This document shows positions 1-8,795 of a stretch of DNA of 64,000 bases, piece after piece. Origin of the DNA: an uncultured Bacilli bacterium (GTDB lineage: Bacteria > Bacillota_I > Bacilli_A > RF39 > UBA660). A program made the position numbers and the translations under genes. The notes below the pieces were generated by a model. The model had not been told where the DNA came from, searched no databases, and was given only the letters and a program-made list of their open reading frames with translations. Position 1 is the stretch's first letter; every line of letters starts with the position of its first letter. Location of the stretch: NCBI GenBank assembly GCA_910580185.1, contig CAJTWC010000001.1, positions 1 through 64,000 of the forward strand. Direction: 5' to 3'.

Positions 1-1233
1 ATTATTTCGATTAATCGGTTTACTTCTTTTTACTTTTTCATTTAAGGATCCTGCTTCTCCTTTTTTTATAAATTCCCAAGAAGCAAATAAAGTATCTACT
101 TCATTTTTTTCTTTTTTCTCATAATATGCATCAAGATCTTCCACCGTTTTAATGTTATTTTGTTCTATTTCTTCATCACTTAATTGATCAAAACATTTAG
201 GATAATAATTTAAATAATCGTTTAATTCATATTTCAAATTATTAAAATCATATTTTTCTATTTCTTTAGTATCGTTATTATATATTTTAATACTAGGATT
301 ATAATCTTTCCCTAATTTATCTAATATATAAAATACGTAATCTCTTATCTCTGTAACACAATACATTGGACCTATATTATAATTTTTATGATAAAAGAAA
401 GCTAAATCTAAAGATACTTTTGCTATTATAAGATATAAAGTTGGTGTATCAAATAATTCGAAAAATTCGTCTAAATTAATTTCTAACTTGGAATTGATAA
501 TATTACTCATCGCCTTTTTAAGCTTTTGAGAAATATTATAAATACCTACAAGCTTATTATAATCATTTGTTTTAACATAACCTTTTCCATCTTTTACTTT
601 TAATTGTTTAATATTATTAATTGAAGCTAAAAAACAATCAGTTCCATTTACCTTTATTGTTAAACTTTTTTCTGGAACTTTAGGCATAATATCTATTTTA
701 AATGTTTTTTTAATAAAATCAATTTCGCTTTGACTTATGTCCTTATCACTTGTGGCTTTAGATAATACTTCTATATATTTATCTAATACTTTTTTTACAC
801 GATTATAAAATGTTTTATAATTATTATGGGCTAAACTGTTACTATAATCTATTTGTAATATATTAATTATCTTAATAAACAAAAATTCATAATTATATGT
901 TAATTTTCTAGACTTCGCTTTTTTATCATATCTAATTGATAGGAAAGGTAAAATACGATTTTTTATTAATGCTTCACTATGAATAGTTTCATCTAAATTC
1001 AAATTTTTATATAAATTTTCATATAAATAATTGGCATATGCATTTTCACCATTTTTATAAAGAGAATTTATTGCAAATATATCTGTATTAATATCATATA
1101 CTTCTTTGCCCAATGTTTCATCTGTAAAAGGTCTTTCTCCTAAATTAATAATCTCCTTATATGTTATTCGTGGATTAAAAAAATAGCCTAGCTTACACAT
1201 TTCATCATATACTTCTTTTTCTTTTGTATCCAT
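1..1233 (-). CDS. Hypothetical protein, 3' part cut by window edge
   Basis: The frame is open from an ATG at 1233 through to base 1 without a stop, so at least 411 codons are visible and the C-terminus lies outside the window. The start is well supported by a strong GGGGGGAAGAGG ribosome binding site a few bases upstream. The product is Lys/Asn/Ile-rich and looks soluble and mostly helical. I see no signal peptide, membrane segment or catalytic motif. It begins MDTKEKEVYDEMCKLGYFF. I do not recognise the family and assign no function. It is followed upstream by a short gap and then an unrelated acetyltransferase gene on the same strand. Confidence 0.75.
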   Translation of the reverse strand, partial: MDTKEKEVYDEMCKLGYFFNPRITYKEIINLGERPFTDETLGKEVYDINTDIFAINSLYKNGENAYANYLYENLYKNLNLDETIHSEALIKNRILPFLSIRYDKKAKSRKLTYNYEFLFIKIINILQIDYSNSLAHNNYKTFYNRVKKVLDKYIEVLSKATSDKDISQSEIDFIKKTFKIDIMPKVPEKSLTIKVNGTDCFLASINNIKQLKVKDGKGYVKTNDYNKLVGIYNISQKLKKAMSNIINSKLEINLDEFFELFDTPTLYLIIAKVSLDLAFFYHKNYNIGPMYCVTEIRDYVFYILDKLGKDYNPSIKIYNNDTKEIEKYDFNNLKYELNDYLNYYPKCFDQLSDEEIEQNNIKTVEDLDAYYEKKEKNEVDTLFASWEFIKKGEAGSLNEKVKRSKPINRNN

Positions 1234-1328
1234 AACCTCTTCCCCCCAAAAAATATGATGTTATTATACTCATATTTATTTTTATGTCAAATTAATAAAG
1301 TTAAATAAAAAATGCACTAAAAAGCACA

Positions 1329-1751
1329 TTATTTTTCTACTAATTCTTTCAAATAAATATTTCTAATACCTCTCGTAAATTGTTTTTGACCTTTTAGTTC
1401 AAAACCATTTTTTATTATATTATTAATAGAATATATATTATCTGGATGAGCAGTGCAAATGGCATAAGAATATCCATTTTCTATACTATATTCATCTTCT
1501 TTTAAAAACATTTGATATTGCAACCCATTTCCAGTATATTTTGGATTAACAAACATTGGTCCATAATCAACTACATTTAAATCTAAGTTAAATTCTTTTA
1601 AAGAATTTCTTTTATTTGCAGGTATAAGCATCATAGAACAAACTGGTTCTGTATTGTCTTGTGTATAATAAATCCAAATCTTAGTCCCTTCTTCTATTAG
1701 CTTTTGCAAACTTTCCTTAGTAAAGTCACCTATCCATTCTGGATTACTCAT
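1329..1751 (-). CDS. GNAT-family N-acetyltransferase
   Basis: A 140-residue protein with the layout of a small GNAT enzyme, which would transfer an acetyl group from acetyl-CoA to an unknown amine. The acetyl-CoA-binding region is the stretch MFVNPKYTGNGLQYQMF at about residues 66-82, followed by the typical late helix and strand (YAICTAHPDNIYSINNIIKNGFELKG), where the Asn-rich segment and the NGF element are characteristic. It ends close to the start of the truncated hypothetical gene, with about 95 bases between. A 24-bp perfect palindrome lies about 40 bases upstream of the start. The substrate cannot be inferred. Confidence 0.75.
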   Translation of the reverse strand: MSNPEWIGDFTKESLQKLIEEGTKIWIYYTQDNTEPVCSMMLIPANKRNSLKEFNLDLNVVDYGPMFVNPKYTGNGLQYQMFLKEDEYSIENGYSYAICTAHPDNIYSINNIIKNGFELKGQKQFTRGIRNIYLKELVEK

Positions 1752-1788
1752 ATTTTCCTTTGAACTATTTTTAAACTATATATATCAA

Positions 1789-1812
1789 TAGAATAAACCC
1801 GGGTTTATTCTA
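1789..1812. promoter_or_regulatory. 24-bp perfect palindrome upstream of the GNAT gene
   Basis: The sequence is its own reverse complement over 24 bases, centred on CCCGGG at 1798-1803. It lies 38 bases upstream of the acetyltransferase start and outside the terminator of the neighbouring carboxypeptidase gene. With no loop it is a poor terminator hairpin, so an operator for a dimeric regulator is a reasonable guess, but nothing else supports this. A second inverted repeat (ATGCTC at 1851-1856, GAGCAT at 1871-1876) lies further upstream. Confidence 0.4.
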
Positions 1813-1919
1813 AATTGCAATCCAATTTATTTTTCTTTTTCCCTTTGTTTATGCTCTTATACTATCAAATGAGCATTACTTTGTAAACATTATTTTTATT
1901 TTTTCTGAAAAAGCATATT

Positions 1920-1940
1920 AAAAAGGCCATTTTGGCCTTT
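1920..1940 (-). terminator. Rho-independent terminator after the carboxypeptidase gene
   Basis: A stem AAAGGCC/GGCCTTT with a 5-base loop is followed on the minus strand by TTTTTAATATG. It overlaps the last codons of the D,D-carboxypeptidase gene. Confidence 0.85.
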
Positions 1941-3258
1941 ACATATTTCCTGATAAAATACTCTTTATTGATCTTTTATAAAGCTCCAAAATACTTGCCT
2001 TTTCCATATCTTCTTTAACAGTTAACTGGGCAGTACTTATTACTTTTTTTCCATCTTTTAGTTTTAATATACCTATTTTTTCTCCTTTTTTGATAGGTAA
2101 TTTTATTTTATTAAGTTCCATTTCATAATTTAAAGAGCTTTTTTCTTCTCCTTTTTTTATTAATATACTTAAGTCCTCTTTTGGAACTACTTCTAGTAAT
2201 TCATTTTTAGCTTTTGAAATATGTTTTTTTGATACTACGGCCCCTTTTTTTACTTCTACTTGCATTTCATATGAATTAAATCCATAATCAAGCAATGTAG
2301 CCATATTACTATTTCTTTTTTTACTATCACTTGCACCCATTATGGTACTGATTAATCTCATTCTATTTTTTTTAGCAGTAGCAGTTAAACAGTATCCTGC
2401 CTCACTTGTATAACCAGTTTTAAGTCCATCTGCTCCATCATAAGTTTTAATTAATTTATTAGTATTAACTAACCAAAACTTATTATCAGTATTTTGTCTT
2501 AGGTAATCTTCATATATAGTAGTAAATTCAAATATCTTCTCATGTTTTACTAACTCTTTTGCCATATAAGCCATATCATACGCAGATGAATAATGGTTAG
2601 CTTCATCTAGTCCAACAGCATTTTTAAAATTAGTATCTTTAAGACCTAATTCTTTAGCTTTAGCATTCATCTTCTTTACGAAGTTAGCTTCTGTTCCTGC
2701 TATTCTTTCTGCAAATACTACGGTTGCATCATTTGCTGAACCTATTGATACTGCTTTAAATAAGTCCTTAACTGTCATTTTCTCATTTGGTTGCAAAAAT
2801 ATTTGTGAACCACCCATTGATGCAGCATACTCACTTACAACTAAACTTTCATTCCATTTTAACTTACCTTTTTCTATTTCTTCCATAATAAGTATCATAC
2901 TCATAATTTTTGTCATAGAAGCTGGAGCATACCTATCATGTGCGTTTTTTTGATATAAAATTTTACCAGTTGAAGCTTCTATTAAAATTGCACTTTTACC
3001 ATCTGTTAATAATTCTTCATCAGAATTATCACTAGATTTTGATGGGTTTTCACAATTTTCTTCATTAGAGCATTCTAGTGAATCATTTTTACATGTTTCT
3101 TCTATACATTCTTTGTTTTCTTTTATTTCTTCATCATTTGCTTCTTTATTAGTTATTACACTACTTGTTGTAGTACTTTTAGTTGTAGTTGTTGTTATTG
3201 CTCCAACAAATGGGATAAACATAAATAAGCAAATTATAAAAAGACATATTTTTTTCAT
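1939..3258 (-). CDS. dacA: D-alanyl-D-alanine carboxypeptidase (PBP5/DacA type)
   Basis: A 439-residue secreted penicillin-binding protein of the S11 family, which would trim the terminal D-Ala of peptidoglycan stem peptides. An N-terminal signal peptide (about residues 1-20) is followed by a Thr-rich and Glu/Cys-rich linker to about residue 85. The catalytic motifs are all present: SMTK (the SxxK nucleophile) near residue 115, SAN (SxN) near 173, and KTG in DGLKTGYT near 280. A C-terminal beta domain (about 330-420) matches the PBP5_C layout. The end KRSIKSILSGNM could be the amphipathic anchor that holds such enzymes to the membrane. The linker with six Cys in an exported protein is unusual. 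DacF- or DacB-type sporulation roles cannot be excluded. Confidence 0.92.
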   Translation of the reverse strand: MKKICLFIICLFMFIPFVGAITTTTTKSTTTSSVITNKEANDEEIKENKECIEETCKNDSLECSNEENCENPSKSSDNSDEELLTDGKSAILIEASTGKILYQKNAHDRYAPASMTKIMSMILIMEEIEKGKLKWNESLVVSEYAASMGGSQIFLQPNEKMTVKDLFKAVSIGSANDATVVFAERIAGTEANFVKKMNAKAKELGLKDTNFKNAVGLDEANHYSSAYDMAYMAKELVKHEKIFEFTTIYEDYLRQNTDNKFWLVNTNKLIKTYDGADGLKTGYTSEAGYCLTATAKKNRMRLISTIMGASDSKKRNSNMATLLDYGFNSYEMQVEVKKGAVVSKKHISKAKNELLEVVPKEDLSILIKKGEEKSSLNYEMELNKIKLPIKKGEKIGILKLKDGKKVISTAQLTVKEDMEKASILELYKRSIKSILSGNM

Positions 3259-3310
3259 CTAAACACCTCTAATAAAAAATATGTCTTTTGCTAAACTTTA
3301 TGTCTTATTT

Positions 3311-3644
3311 TTATACACATATATTTTTTATTAATATTGGATTTTTAATAAAATCTTCCGTTTTTGTTTCTTCTTTCTTTATTAGTTTAAGTTTTGTTTT
3401 ATCATCTAATCTTTCATACCCCATTATTTTTCATTCTTAATCTTAATTGTCTAACTGATAAATTTGTTCTTCTGAAATTTTTATGTAATAATTTATTTTG
3501 TTTATACCATCTATTGATAAAAGCTCCGTATAGTGACTCCATATAGTAAGTTTTTAAATCACTTCTATTCTTAGAATAGTCTTTTACTTTTTTGTATACT
3601 TCATTGTTTATTAGCTCGTTTTTTATTTCGCTGTAATAATTCAT
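3311..3644 (-). pseudogene. Decayed DUF1016 (YhcG-like PDDEXK nuclease) gene
   Basis: A 76-codon frame at 3414-3644 begins with a family-typical N-terminus (ELINNEVYKKVKDYSKNRS) behind a good AAAGAGGG ribosome binding site, then departs from the family. The neighbouring frame supplies the missing core: WSHYTELLSIDGINKINYY around 3480-3540. The main frame then resumes with NLSVRQLRLR, and a further frame after its TGA reads YERLDDKTKLKLI and EDFIKNPILIKN, ending at 3311. So one gene is now spread over shifted frames, with the segment between the N-terminus and WSHY deleted and the C-terminal nuclease domain gone. Family assignment is from memory of DUF1016 sequences. A short translated peptide from 3414-3644 remains possible. 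Confidence 0.75.
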
Positions 3645-3664
3645 TTTGCCCTCTTTAAAAATTA

Positions 3665-3687
3665 AAAAGGAAGTTATTCTTCCTTTT
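3665..3687 (-). terminator. Terminator of ssb
   Basis: AAAAGGAAG (3665-3673) pairs with CTTCCTTTT (3679-3687) around a 5-base loop. On the minus strand the stem is followed by T-rich sequence. It overlaps the ssb stop codon. Confidence 0.8.
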
Positions 3688-4024
3688 CTATGGTTTTTGT
3701 TTTATTCGAAGAAGATAAAAAAGTAACCCTTTCTCCAACAACTTCAGTTATATGACGAGGTTTATCTTCTTCTGTTTCTACTTTTCTTGTTTGAATTCTT
3801 CCTTTAACACCTAAAAGATCACCCTTACGACAATACTCAGTTGTGTTTTCTGCAACGTTAGCCCATAAAACACAATCAATATAATCAGTATCATATTCTC
3901 CATTAGAATTTTTATAACCTCTTGGTACTGCTAAAGTAATATTAGTAACATTTTTACCATTTTCTGTTTTACGAAGTTCTGGTTCTCTTACTAATCTACC
4001 TACTACAACTAATTGATTTAACAT
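3674..4024 (-). CDS. ssb: Single-stranded DNA-binding protein
   Basis: The start MLNQLVVVGRLVREPELRK is chosen because an AAAGGAG site lies just upstream. A longer upstream frame has no ribosome binding site and no similarity to the family. The resulting 116-residue protein is a single OB fold, with the SSB signatures GRLVREPELR, NITLAVPR and DYIDCVLWANVAENT, then GDLLGVKGRIQTR. It would coat single-stranded DNA in replication and repair. It is shorter than housekeeping SSBs (about 160-175 residues) and ends KTIEKEE without the usual acidic DDDIPF-type tail, so it could be a second, specialised SSB. It stands alone, with its own terminator. Confidence 0.92.
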   Translation of the reverse strand: MLNQLVVVGRLVREPELRKTENGKNVTNITLAVPRGYKNSNGEYDTDYIDCVLWANVAENTTEYCRKGDLLGVKGRIQTRKVETEEDKPRHITEVVGERVTFLSSSNKTKTIEKEE

Positions 4025-4135
4025 ATTTATTCTCCTTTCGAAAAATAATATATAATAATTAGTAAATTGTTTCAAAAAGCCAAAATATGTATTTAGCGTG
4101 CAGTATTTAACTAAAAAACATAGTATATACACAAA

Positions 4136-4164
4136 AAAAGCTTTTCTGTAATAGAAAAACTTTT
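4136..4164 (-). terminator. Terminator of the suf operon
   Basis: GCTTTTCT (4140-4147) pairs with AGAAAAAC (4153-4160), extended by A/T pairs. T-runs follow on the minus strand. It lies 50 bases past the sufB stop. Confidence 0.65.
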
Positions 4165-4215
4165 AAATTACTTACATTTATAAAAAGTAATACAAATTAC
4201 GACAATTAATACAAG

Positions 4216-5550
4216 TTATCTTCTACATTCAATTACCGTTTCACCTTTTAGTAATTGATTTAACTCAACTGCATATTCAAGTGGTAACTCTTCTCTAAAA
4301 GCATCAATAAATCCCATTATAAGGAGTTCTGTTGCTTTATCTTCACTTATTGCTCTAGACATTAGATAAAACAATTGCTTAGGGTCTATTTTAGAAACAG
4401 TTGCTTCATGCTCTATAGAGCTTTCATTATTTTCGCATATATTAGTTGGAAATGTATCGCTTTTTGATTTATCATCAATGATTATTGTATCGCATTTAAC
4501 GTTTGCATATGAATACTTTGCGTTTTTGGTTATCCTAACTAAACCCCTATATGATGCATTCCCACCATTTCTTGCAATTGATTTAGATAAAATATTACTT
4601 TTAGTGTGTTTACCTATATGGATCATTTTTGCCCCAGTATCTTGCACTTGCATATTATCTGCAAGTGCAATCGTTGTACAAGTTCCTTTCGAATAATCAC
4701 CTTTTAAAATGCATGCAGGATATTTCATTGTAACCTTAGAACCAATGTTTCCATCAACCCATTCCATGGTTCCGCCTTCTTCAACTATCGCTCTTTTAGT
4801 GACTAAATTATAAACGTTGTTAGACCAATTTTGAATGGTTGTATAACGACATTTAGCATTTTTTTCAACGAATATTTCAACAACTGCAGCATGAAGTGCA
4901 TCTTCACTATAAGTAGGCGCCGTACAACCTTCTATATAATGCAAATCACTATCTTCATCAACTATTATCAAAGTTCTTTCAAACTGTCCCATATTTTTAG
5001 AATCTATTCTAAAATAACTTTGAAGTGGTCTATCAAGTTTGGTATGTGGCGGAACGTATATAAAAGTTCCACCAGACCAAACTGCTGAGTTTAATGCAGC
5101 AAATTTATTATCATCGTTTTTTACTAATTTACCAAAATATTTTTCAAATATTTCTGGATATTTTTTTAAAGCAGTATCAGTATCTAGAAATATCACGTTT
5201 TTATCTTTTAATTCTTTAAGCATATTACTGTATAAACCTTCTGATTCATATTGAACGTGCATACCACCTAAATACTCTTCTTCTGCCTTTCTAAGACCAA
5301 TATCAGTAAAGGTTTCTTTTACATCTTTATCAACATTATCCCAGCTATTTTCTATTTTATCAAACACTTTTTTATAATAAGTTATATTATCTAAATTTAT
5401 ATCTATTTTAGGTCCCCAATTAGGCATTTTTTTAGATTCAAATATACCATATGACTCTAATCTATACTTCATCATCCACTCTGGTTCATTTTTTAATCTA
5501 GATATTTCACTTACTTTTTTTCTATCCAATCCTTTTGATAATGTTTTCAT
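4216..5550 (-). CDS. sufB: Fe-S cluster scaffold protein SufB
   Basis: A 444-residue member of the SufB/SufD family and the last gene of the suf operon. SufB forms the scaffold complex with SufC and SufD in the cytoplasm, on which sulfur from SufS/SufU and iron are assembled into Fe-S clusters. Conserved SufB stretches are visible: LNSAVWSGGTFIYVPPHTKL, YIEGCTAPTYSEDALHAAVVE, GSKVTMKYPACIL, and near the C-terminus the QLFYLMSRAISEDKATELL motif shared with SufD. A ribosome binding site (AAAGGACTG) precedes the ATG. The gene is 22 bases after sufU. Confidence 0.96.
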   Translation of the reverse strand: MKTLSKGLDRKKVSEISRLKNEPEWMMKYRLESYGIFESKKMPNWGPKIDINLDNITYYKKVFDKIENSWDNVDKDVKETFTDIGLRKAEEEYLGGMHVQYESEGLYSNMLKELKDKNVIFLDTDTALKKYPEIFEKYFGKLVKNDDNKFAALNSAVWSGGTFIYVPPHTKLDRPLQSYFRIDSKNMGQFERTLIIVDEDSDLHYIEGCTAPTYSEDALHAAVVEIFVEKNAKCRYTTIQNWSNNVYNLVTKRAIVEEGGTMEWVDGNIGSKVTMKYPACILKGDYSKGTCTTIALADNMQVQDTGAKMIHIGKHTKSNILSKSIARNGGNASYRGLVRITKNAKYSYANVKCDTIIIDDKSKSDTFPTNICENNESSIEHEATVSKIDPKQLFYLMSRAISEDKATELLIMGFIDAFREELPLEYAVELNQLLKGETVIECRR

Positions 5551-5572
5551 ATAATCAGTCCTTTATAATTCG

Positions 5573-5992
5573 TTAGTTATCTTCTAATATTTTTTTTAAT
5601 CCTTCGTATGGTAATAATGCACATTTTTTTCTATTAGGTTGTTTATATATCTCATCATAACAATTAGCTTCTTCTAATAGATCCTTATTATATGGCTTTT
5701 CATTTATCATATTTTCATAATTTTCTATTATAACTTTTACTTCTTCTATCCTTTTGCCTTTAACTAATTCGCTCATTATAGATGCTGATGAAGTTGAAAT
5801 AGCACAAGCTTCACCATCAAATCTTAAATCTTTTACTACCCCATCTTCAATTTTACAAGCAAAATCCAAATTATCTATACAAGTTTTACTATTCATATTT
5901 ACTCTTTTATAACCATTAGTATCTATAATTCCTTTATTAAGAGGGTTTTGATAGTGTTCTATCATAATACTTCTTTTTAAGTGTTCGTCCAT
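5573..5992 (-). CDS. sufU: Sulfur-transfer protein SufU
   Basis: A 139-residue SufU, the zinc-dependent sulfurtransferase that accepts persulfide sulfur from SufS in Firmicutes. The expected zinc ligands are present: Cys and Asp in TCID, Cys in EACAISTSSAS, and Cys in KKCALLPYEGL. The usual CGD of the first motif is CID here, keeping both ligands. A strong GGAGG site is placed 9 bases from the start, and the gene begins 9 bases after the sufS stop. This marks a SUF system of the Gram-positive type rather than the proteobacterial SufE type. Confidence 0.93.
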   Translation of the reverse strand: MDEHLKRSIMIEHYQNPLNKGIIDTNGYKRVNMNSKTCIDNLDFACKIEDGVVKDLRFDGEACAISTSSASIMSELVKGKRIEEVKVIIENYENMINEKPYNKDLLEEANCYDEIYKQPNRKKCALLPYEGLKKILEDN

Positions 5993-6001
5993 TTATGCCT
6001 C

Positions 6002-7198
6002 CTATAGTGCATCATATAACATATTATCATTATCTAATGCTTCAATAAATTCATCTACTTCTTCTTTTGTATTATAAAAATAAATACTTGCACGACACGT
6101 ATTTTTAACTCCTAGTACTTCGGATAATATTTTTGCACAATGGTTACCTACCCGTACACATATACCTTTTTTATTAAGATATGCTGCAACGTCTTGGGCA
6201 AATACGCCTTCTACGTTAAATGTTATAATGCCATTTTCTATATTTTTATTATAAATCGTTATATTCTTTAGTTTAGACATTTTATCAACCATGTACTTTT
6301 TTAAATCCACTTCATACTTATGAACGTTTTCTATACCTAGTTCGTTTATGTAATCAATAGCCTTACCAAATCCTAATATTCCCGCGATGTTTTGAGTTCC
6401 TGCTTCTAACTTTTCTGGTAATTCTTTGTATTCAACATTTCCCAAACTATCAAAGAAGGCATTCATCCCTCCACCTTCTATTATAGGCTTTACTTGTTTT
6501 AAATACTTTTCCTTACCATATAAGACACCAACACCGGTAGGTCCTAACATCTTGTGTGCTGAAAAAGTCAAAAAATCTATATCCATATCTTTCACATCTA
6601 TTTTTTCATGTGGAACACTTTGAGCACCATCGACTAACACTATTATCCCTAGTTTATGAGCATACTTACAAATTTCTTTAATCGGTCTTACATCGCCAAT
6701 AACGTTAGTTATATGCGCAAGTGAAATCACTTTGGTATTTTTAGTTATTGCCTTTTTAACGTTTTCCATAGTAACTGTTAAATCATCAGTTAAATCTATA
6801 TAATTAATAGTAGCTCCATTTTTTTTAACTACATCAAACCAAGGTAATATTAATGAGGCGTGTTCTGCTTTAGTCGTTAAAACTTCATCTTTAGCTTTTA
6901 AATAGTTCTTAAAAAATCCTTTTATAACCATGTTTAATCCTTCGGTTGCACCACTGGTAAATACTATTTCATTTTCCTTTTCAGCATTTATAAAGTTTGC
7001 TGTTTTTTTTCTAACCTCAAGTAATTTATCATCTACTATTCTGCTAATATCATAATCACCACGATGAGCATTTGCACTATACTTTTTATAATAATTACTT
7101 ACTTCATCTATAACGCTTAATGGCTTTAGCGTTGTAGCACAATTATCAAGATATATTGTATTAGTACTTAGCATTGGAAAGTCTTTTTTAAAATCCAT
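6002..7198 (-). CDS. sufS: Cysteine desulfurase SufS
   Basis: A 398-residue PLP enzyme that removes sulfur from cysteine for Fe-S assembly. The start MDFKKDFPML is preferred over an upstream Met because a perfect GGAGGTGAT site sits in front of it. Visible features are the N-terminal YLDNCATTLKP, the THGA-equivalent segment FTSGATEGLN, the PLP-binding lysine in TFSAHKMLGPTGVG, and the catalytic cysteine loop RVGNHCAKIL near residue 355. Group II desulfurase length and motifs fit SufS rather than IscS. It starts 4 bases past the sufD stop. Confidence 0.95.
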   Translation of the reverse strand: MDFKKDFPMLSTNTIYLDNCATTLKPLSVIDEVSNYYKKYSANAHRGDYDISRIVDDKLLEVRKKTANFINAEKENEIVFTSGATEGLNMVIKGFFKNYLKAKDEVLTTKAEHASLILPWFDVVKKNGATINYIDLTDDLTVTMENVKKAITKNTKVISLAHITNVIGDVRPIKEICKYAHKLGIIVLVDGAQSVPHEKIDVKDMDIDFLTFSAHKMLGPTGVGVLYGKEKYLKQVKPIIEGGGMNAFFDSLGNVEYKELPEKLEAGTQNIAGILGFGKAIDYINELGIENVHKYEVDLKKYMVDKMSKLKNITIYNKNIENGIITFNVEGVFAQDVAAYLNKKGICVRVGNHCAKILSEVLGVKNTCRASIYFYNTKEEVDEFIEALDNDNMLYDAL

Positions 7199-7202
7199 TT
7201 TA

Positions 7203-7901
7203 TCACCTCCATTCATCATTAAATTTTTTCTTTAAAATTTCTTTTTCTTCAAAACATACATCTAAGGTTCCAACTAACATTCCATTTAAAAGTAGGTTTT
7301 CAGCTTCTTCTTTTTTTAATCCCCTAGACATTAAATAAAATAATTCTTGCTCATTAAATTTTCCAATAAAAGCAGCATGTCTTGCTTCTACGTCATATTC
7401 ATCTATTAATAAAATAGGATTTATTTCATTACTATTTTTATCATTTAAGGATATTATCTTACTGTCTTGATTAACAAAGCATTCTTTAACTCCATTAGGT
7501 ACATATGATGTAACATCAAAATTTATAGATCCATCTTTTCTAGTAACCCCATTATTATATACGTTACTAATAGTATTTTTCTCATTATGATTTATTCTTA
7601 TTGTAACTTTCTTTTTGGTATCTGTAACAACTGAATTATATATTAATACCTCAGACTTTTCTGAATTTAAATTAACCACTATATCCAAGTTTTTCTGATT
7701 ATAACAAATGTTATTTAAAATTAATTTGCCCCCATTTATGTTTATTTCGTATTTTTCATCATCTTGATTTTCTTTAATACTTAATACGTTAATCATGCTA
7801 TTATTAACGTTAAACACATACCTTTTTCTATGATTTTTAATAATATAATTACTATCTTTATTGATATTAATAATATCCTTATCTACTACTATCCTATTCA
7901 C
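7203..7901 (-). CDS. sufD: Fe-S cluster assembly protein SufD
   Basis: A SufD-like protein, partner of SufB and SufC in the assembly complex. I choose the GTG at 7901 as start because a GGAAGTGG site stands 8 bases before it. The frame stays open to an ATG at 7925, which would give 240 residues. At about 232 residues it is much shorter than Bacillus SufD (about 437), retaining the beta-helix core and the C-terminal helix motif QELFYLMSRGLKKEEAENLLL. The conserved region ESRHAAFIGKF appears as EARHAAFIGKF. It overlaps sufC by a few bases, so translation is likely coupled. The stop is TGA followed at once by TAA. Confidence 0.88.
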   Translation of the reverse strand: MNRIVVDKDIININKDSNYIIKNHRKRYVFNVNNSMINVLSIKENQDDEKYEININGGKLILNNICYNQKNLDIVVNLNSEKSEVLIYNSVVTDTKKKVTIRINHNEKNTISNVYNNGVTRKDGSINFDVTSYVPNGVKECFVNQDSKIISLNDKNSNEINPILLIDEYDVEARHAAFIGKFNEQELFYLMSRGLKKEEAENLLLNGMLVGTLDVCFEEKEILKKKFNDEWR

Positions 7902-8664
7902 TTTGACCACTTCCAGTATTTGCACTTGACACTATTTTATCAAAGTTAAATCCATTATCTTCAATTTGTTTTGCTAATTTGTAATCACCAGTTTTAACTA
8001 TTTTCCCATTTTTTAATACGTGAACAACATCTGGTTTAACATACTTTAATAAATGAGTATAATGAGTAATGATTAAATAAGATGAATCTTTATTTTCTTT
8101 TTTATAATTATTTAAGTTATCTCCTACTATTTTTAAAGCATCAACATCAACACCAGAATCAATTTCATCTAGCATTATAAATGATGGATTTAACATCTTC
8201 ATTTGTAATATCTCATTTTTCTTTTTTTCTCCACCAGAAAAACCTTTATTAACAGCTCTATGAACCATTTCATCTGGCATTTTTAAATCTTCTTTTGCCT
8301 CATCTAATTTTTTAATAAATGAGTATAAATTAACGTTTTTTTTATCTTTGCTAGAAAGTGCTGTTCTTAAAAAATCAGAATTAGTAACGCCATCTATTTC
8401 TAATGGATTTTGCATTGCAAGAAAAATACCTTTTCTTGCTCTTTCATCAGTTGAAAAATTTAAAATGCTTACACCATTATAAATAATATCTCCTTTTATT
8501 ACTTCGTAATTAGGATCATTCATAATAACCTTGGTAAGACTTGATTTTCCAACTCCATTAGGTCCCATTATAACGTGTACTTCACCATCATTAATATTTA
8601 AATTAAATTTATCTAAAACTATTTTATTTTCTATTTTTATAGTTAAATCTTTTATTTCTAACAT
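7894..8664 (-). CDS. sufC: Fe-S cluster assembly ATPase SufC
   Basis: A 256-residue ABC-type ATPase that drives the SufBCD complex and is the first gene of the operon. I place the start at MLEIKDLTIKIENK because the additional upstream residues are not family-like, and GGAGCGG lies before this ATG. Motifs are Walker A GPNGVGKSS, Q-loop in AMQNPLEIDGV, signature FSGGEKKKNEI, Walker B FIMLDEIDSGVD, and the switch His in LIITHYTHLL. The protein is soluble, with no membrane segments. Confidence 0.96.
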   Translation of the reverse strand: MLEIKDLTIKIENKIVLDKFNLNINDGEVHVIMGPNGVGKSSLTKVIMNDPNYEVIKGDIIYNGVSILNFSTDERARKGIFLAMQNPLEIDGVTNSDFLRTALSSKDKKNVNLYSFIKKLDEAKEDLKMPDEMVHRAVNKGFSGGEKKKNEILQMKMLNPSFIMLDEIDSGVDVDALKIVGDNLNNYKKENKDSSYLIITHYTHLLKYVKPDVVHVLKNGKIVKTGDYKLAKQIEDNGFNFDKIVSSANTGSGQSE

Positions 8665-8737
8665 ATATATCCGCTCCATATCTCTTATTATTTTAACACT
8701 TTTTTTATATTTTTTACATATATACAAAGAAAAAAAC

Positions 8738-8751
8738 GAAGATTGCTCTTC
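8738..8751 (-). terminator. Terminator between the double-GNAT gene and the suf operon
   Basis: GAAGA pairs with TCTTC around a 4-base loop, with seven Ts following on the minus strand. It insulates sufC from the upstream gene. Confidence 0.65.
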
Positions 8752-8795
8752 ATTTTTATTTTTTATTATTTTAAAACTTCTTTTATTACTATATT

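Noticed and set aside
1311..1330. Terminator hairpin after the first GNAT gene
   Set aside because: The repeated GCAC is direct rather than inverted; the best pairing is only three bases with mismatches.
4831..5254. Plus-strand frames within sufB
   Set aside because: Shadows of a highly conserved gene on the other strand.
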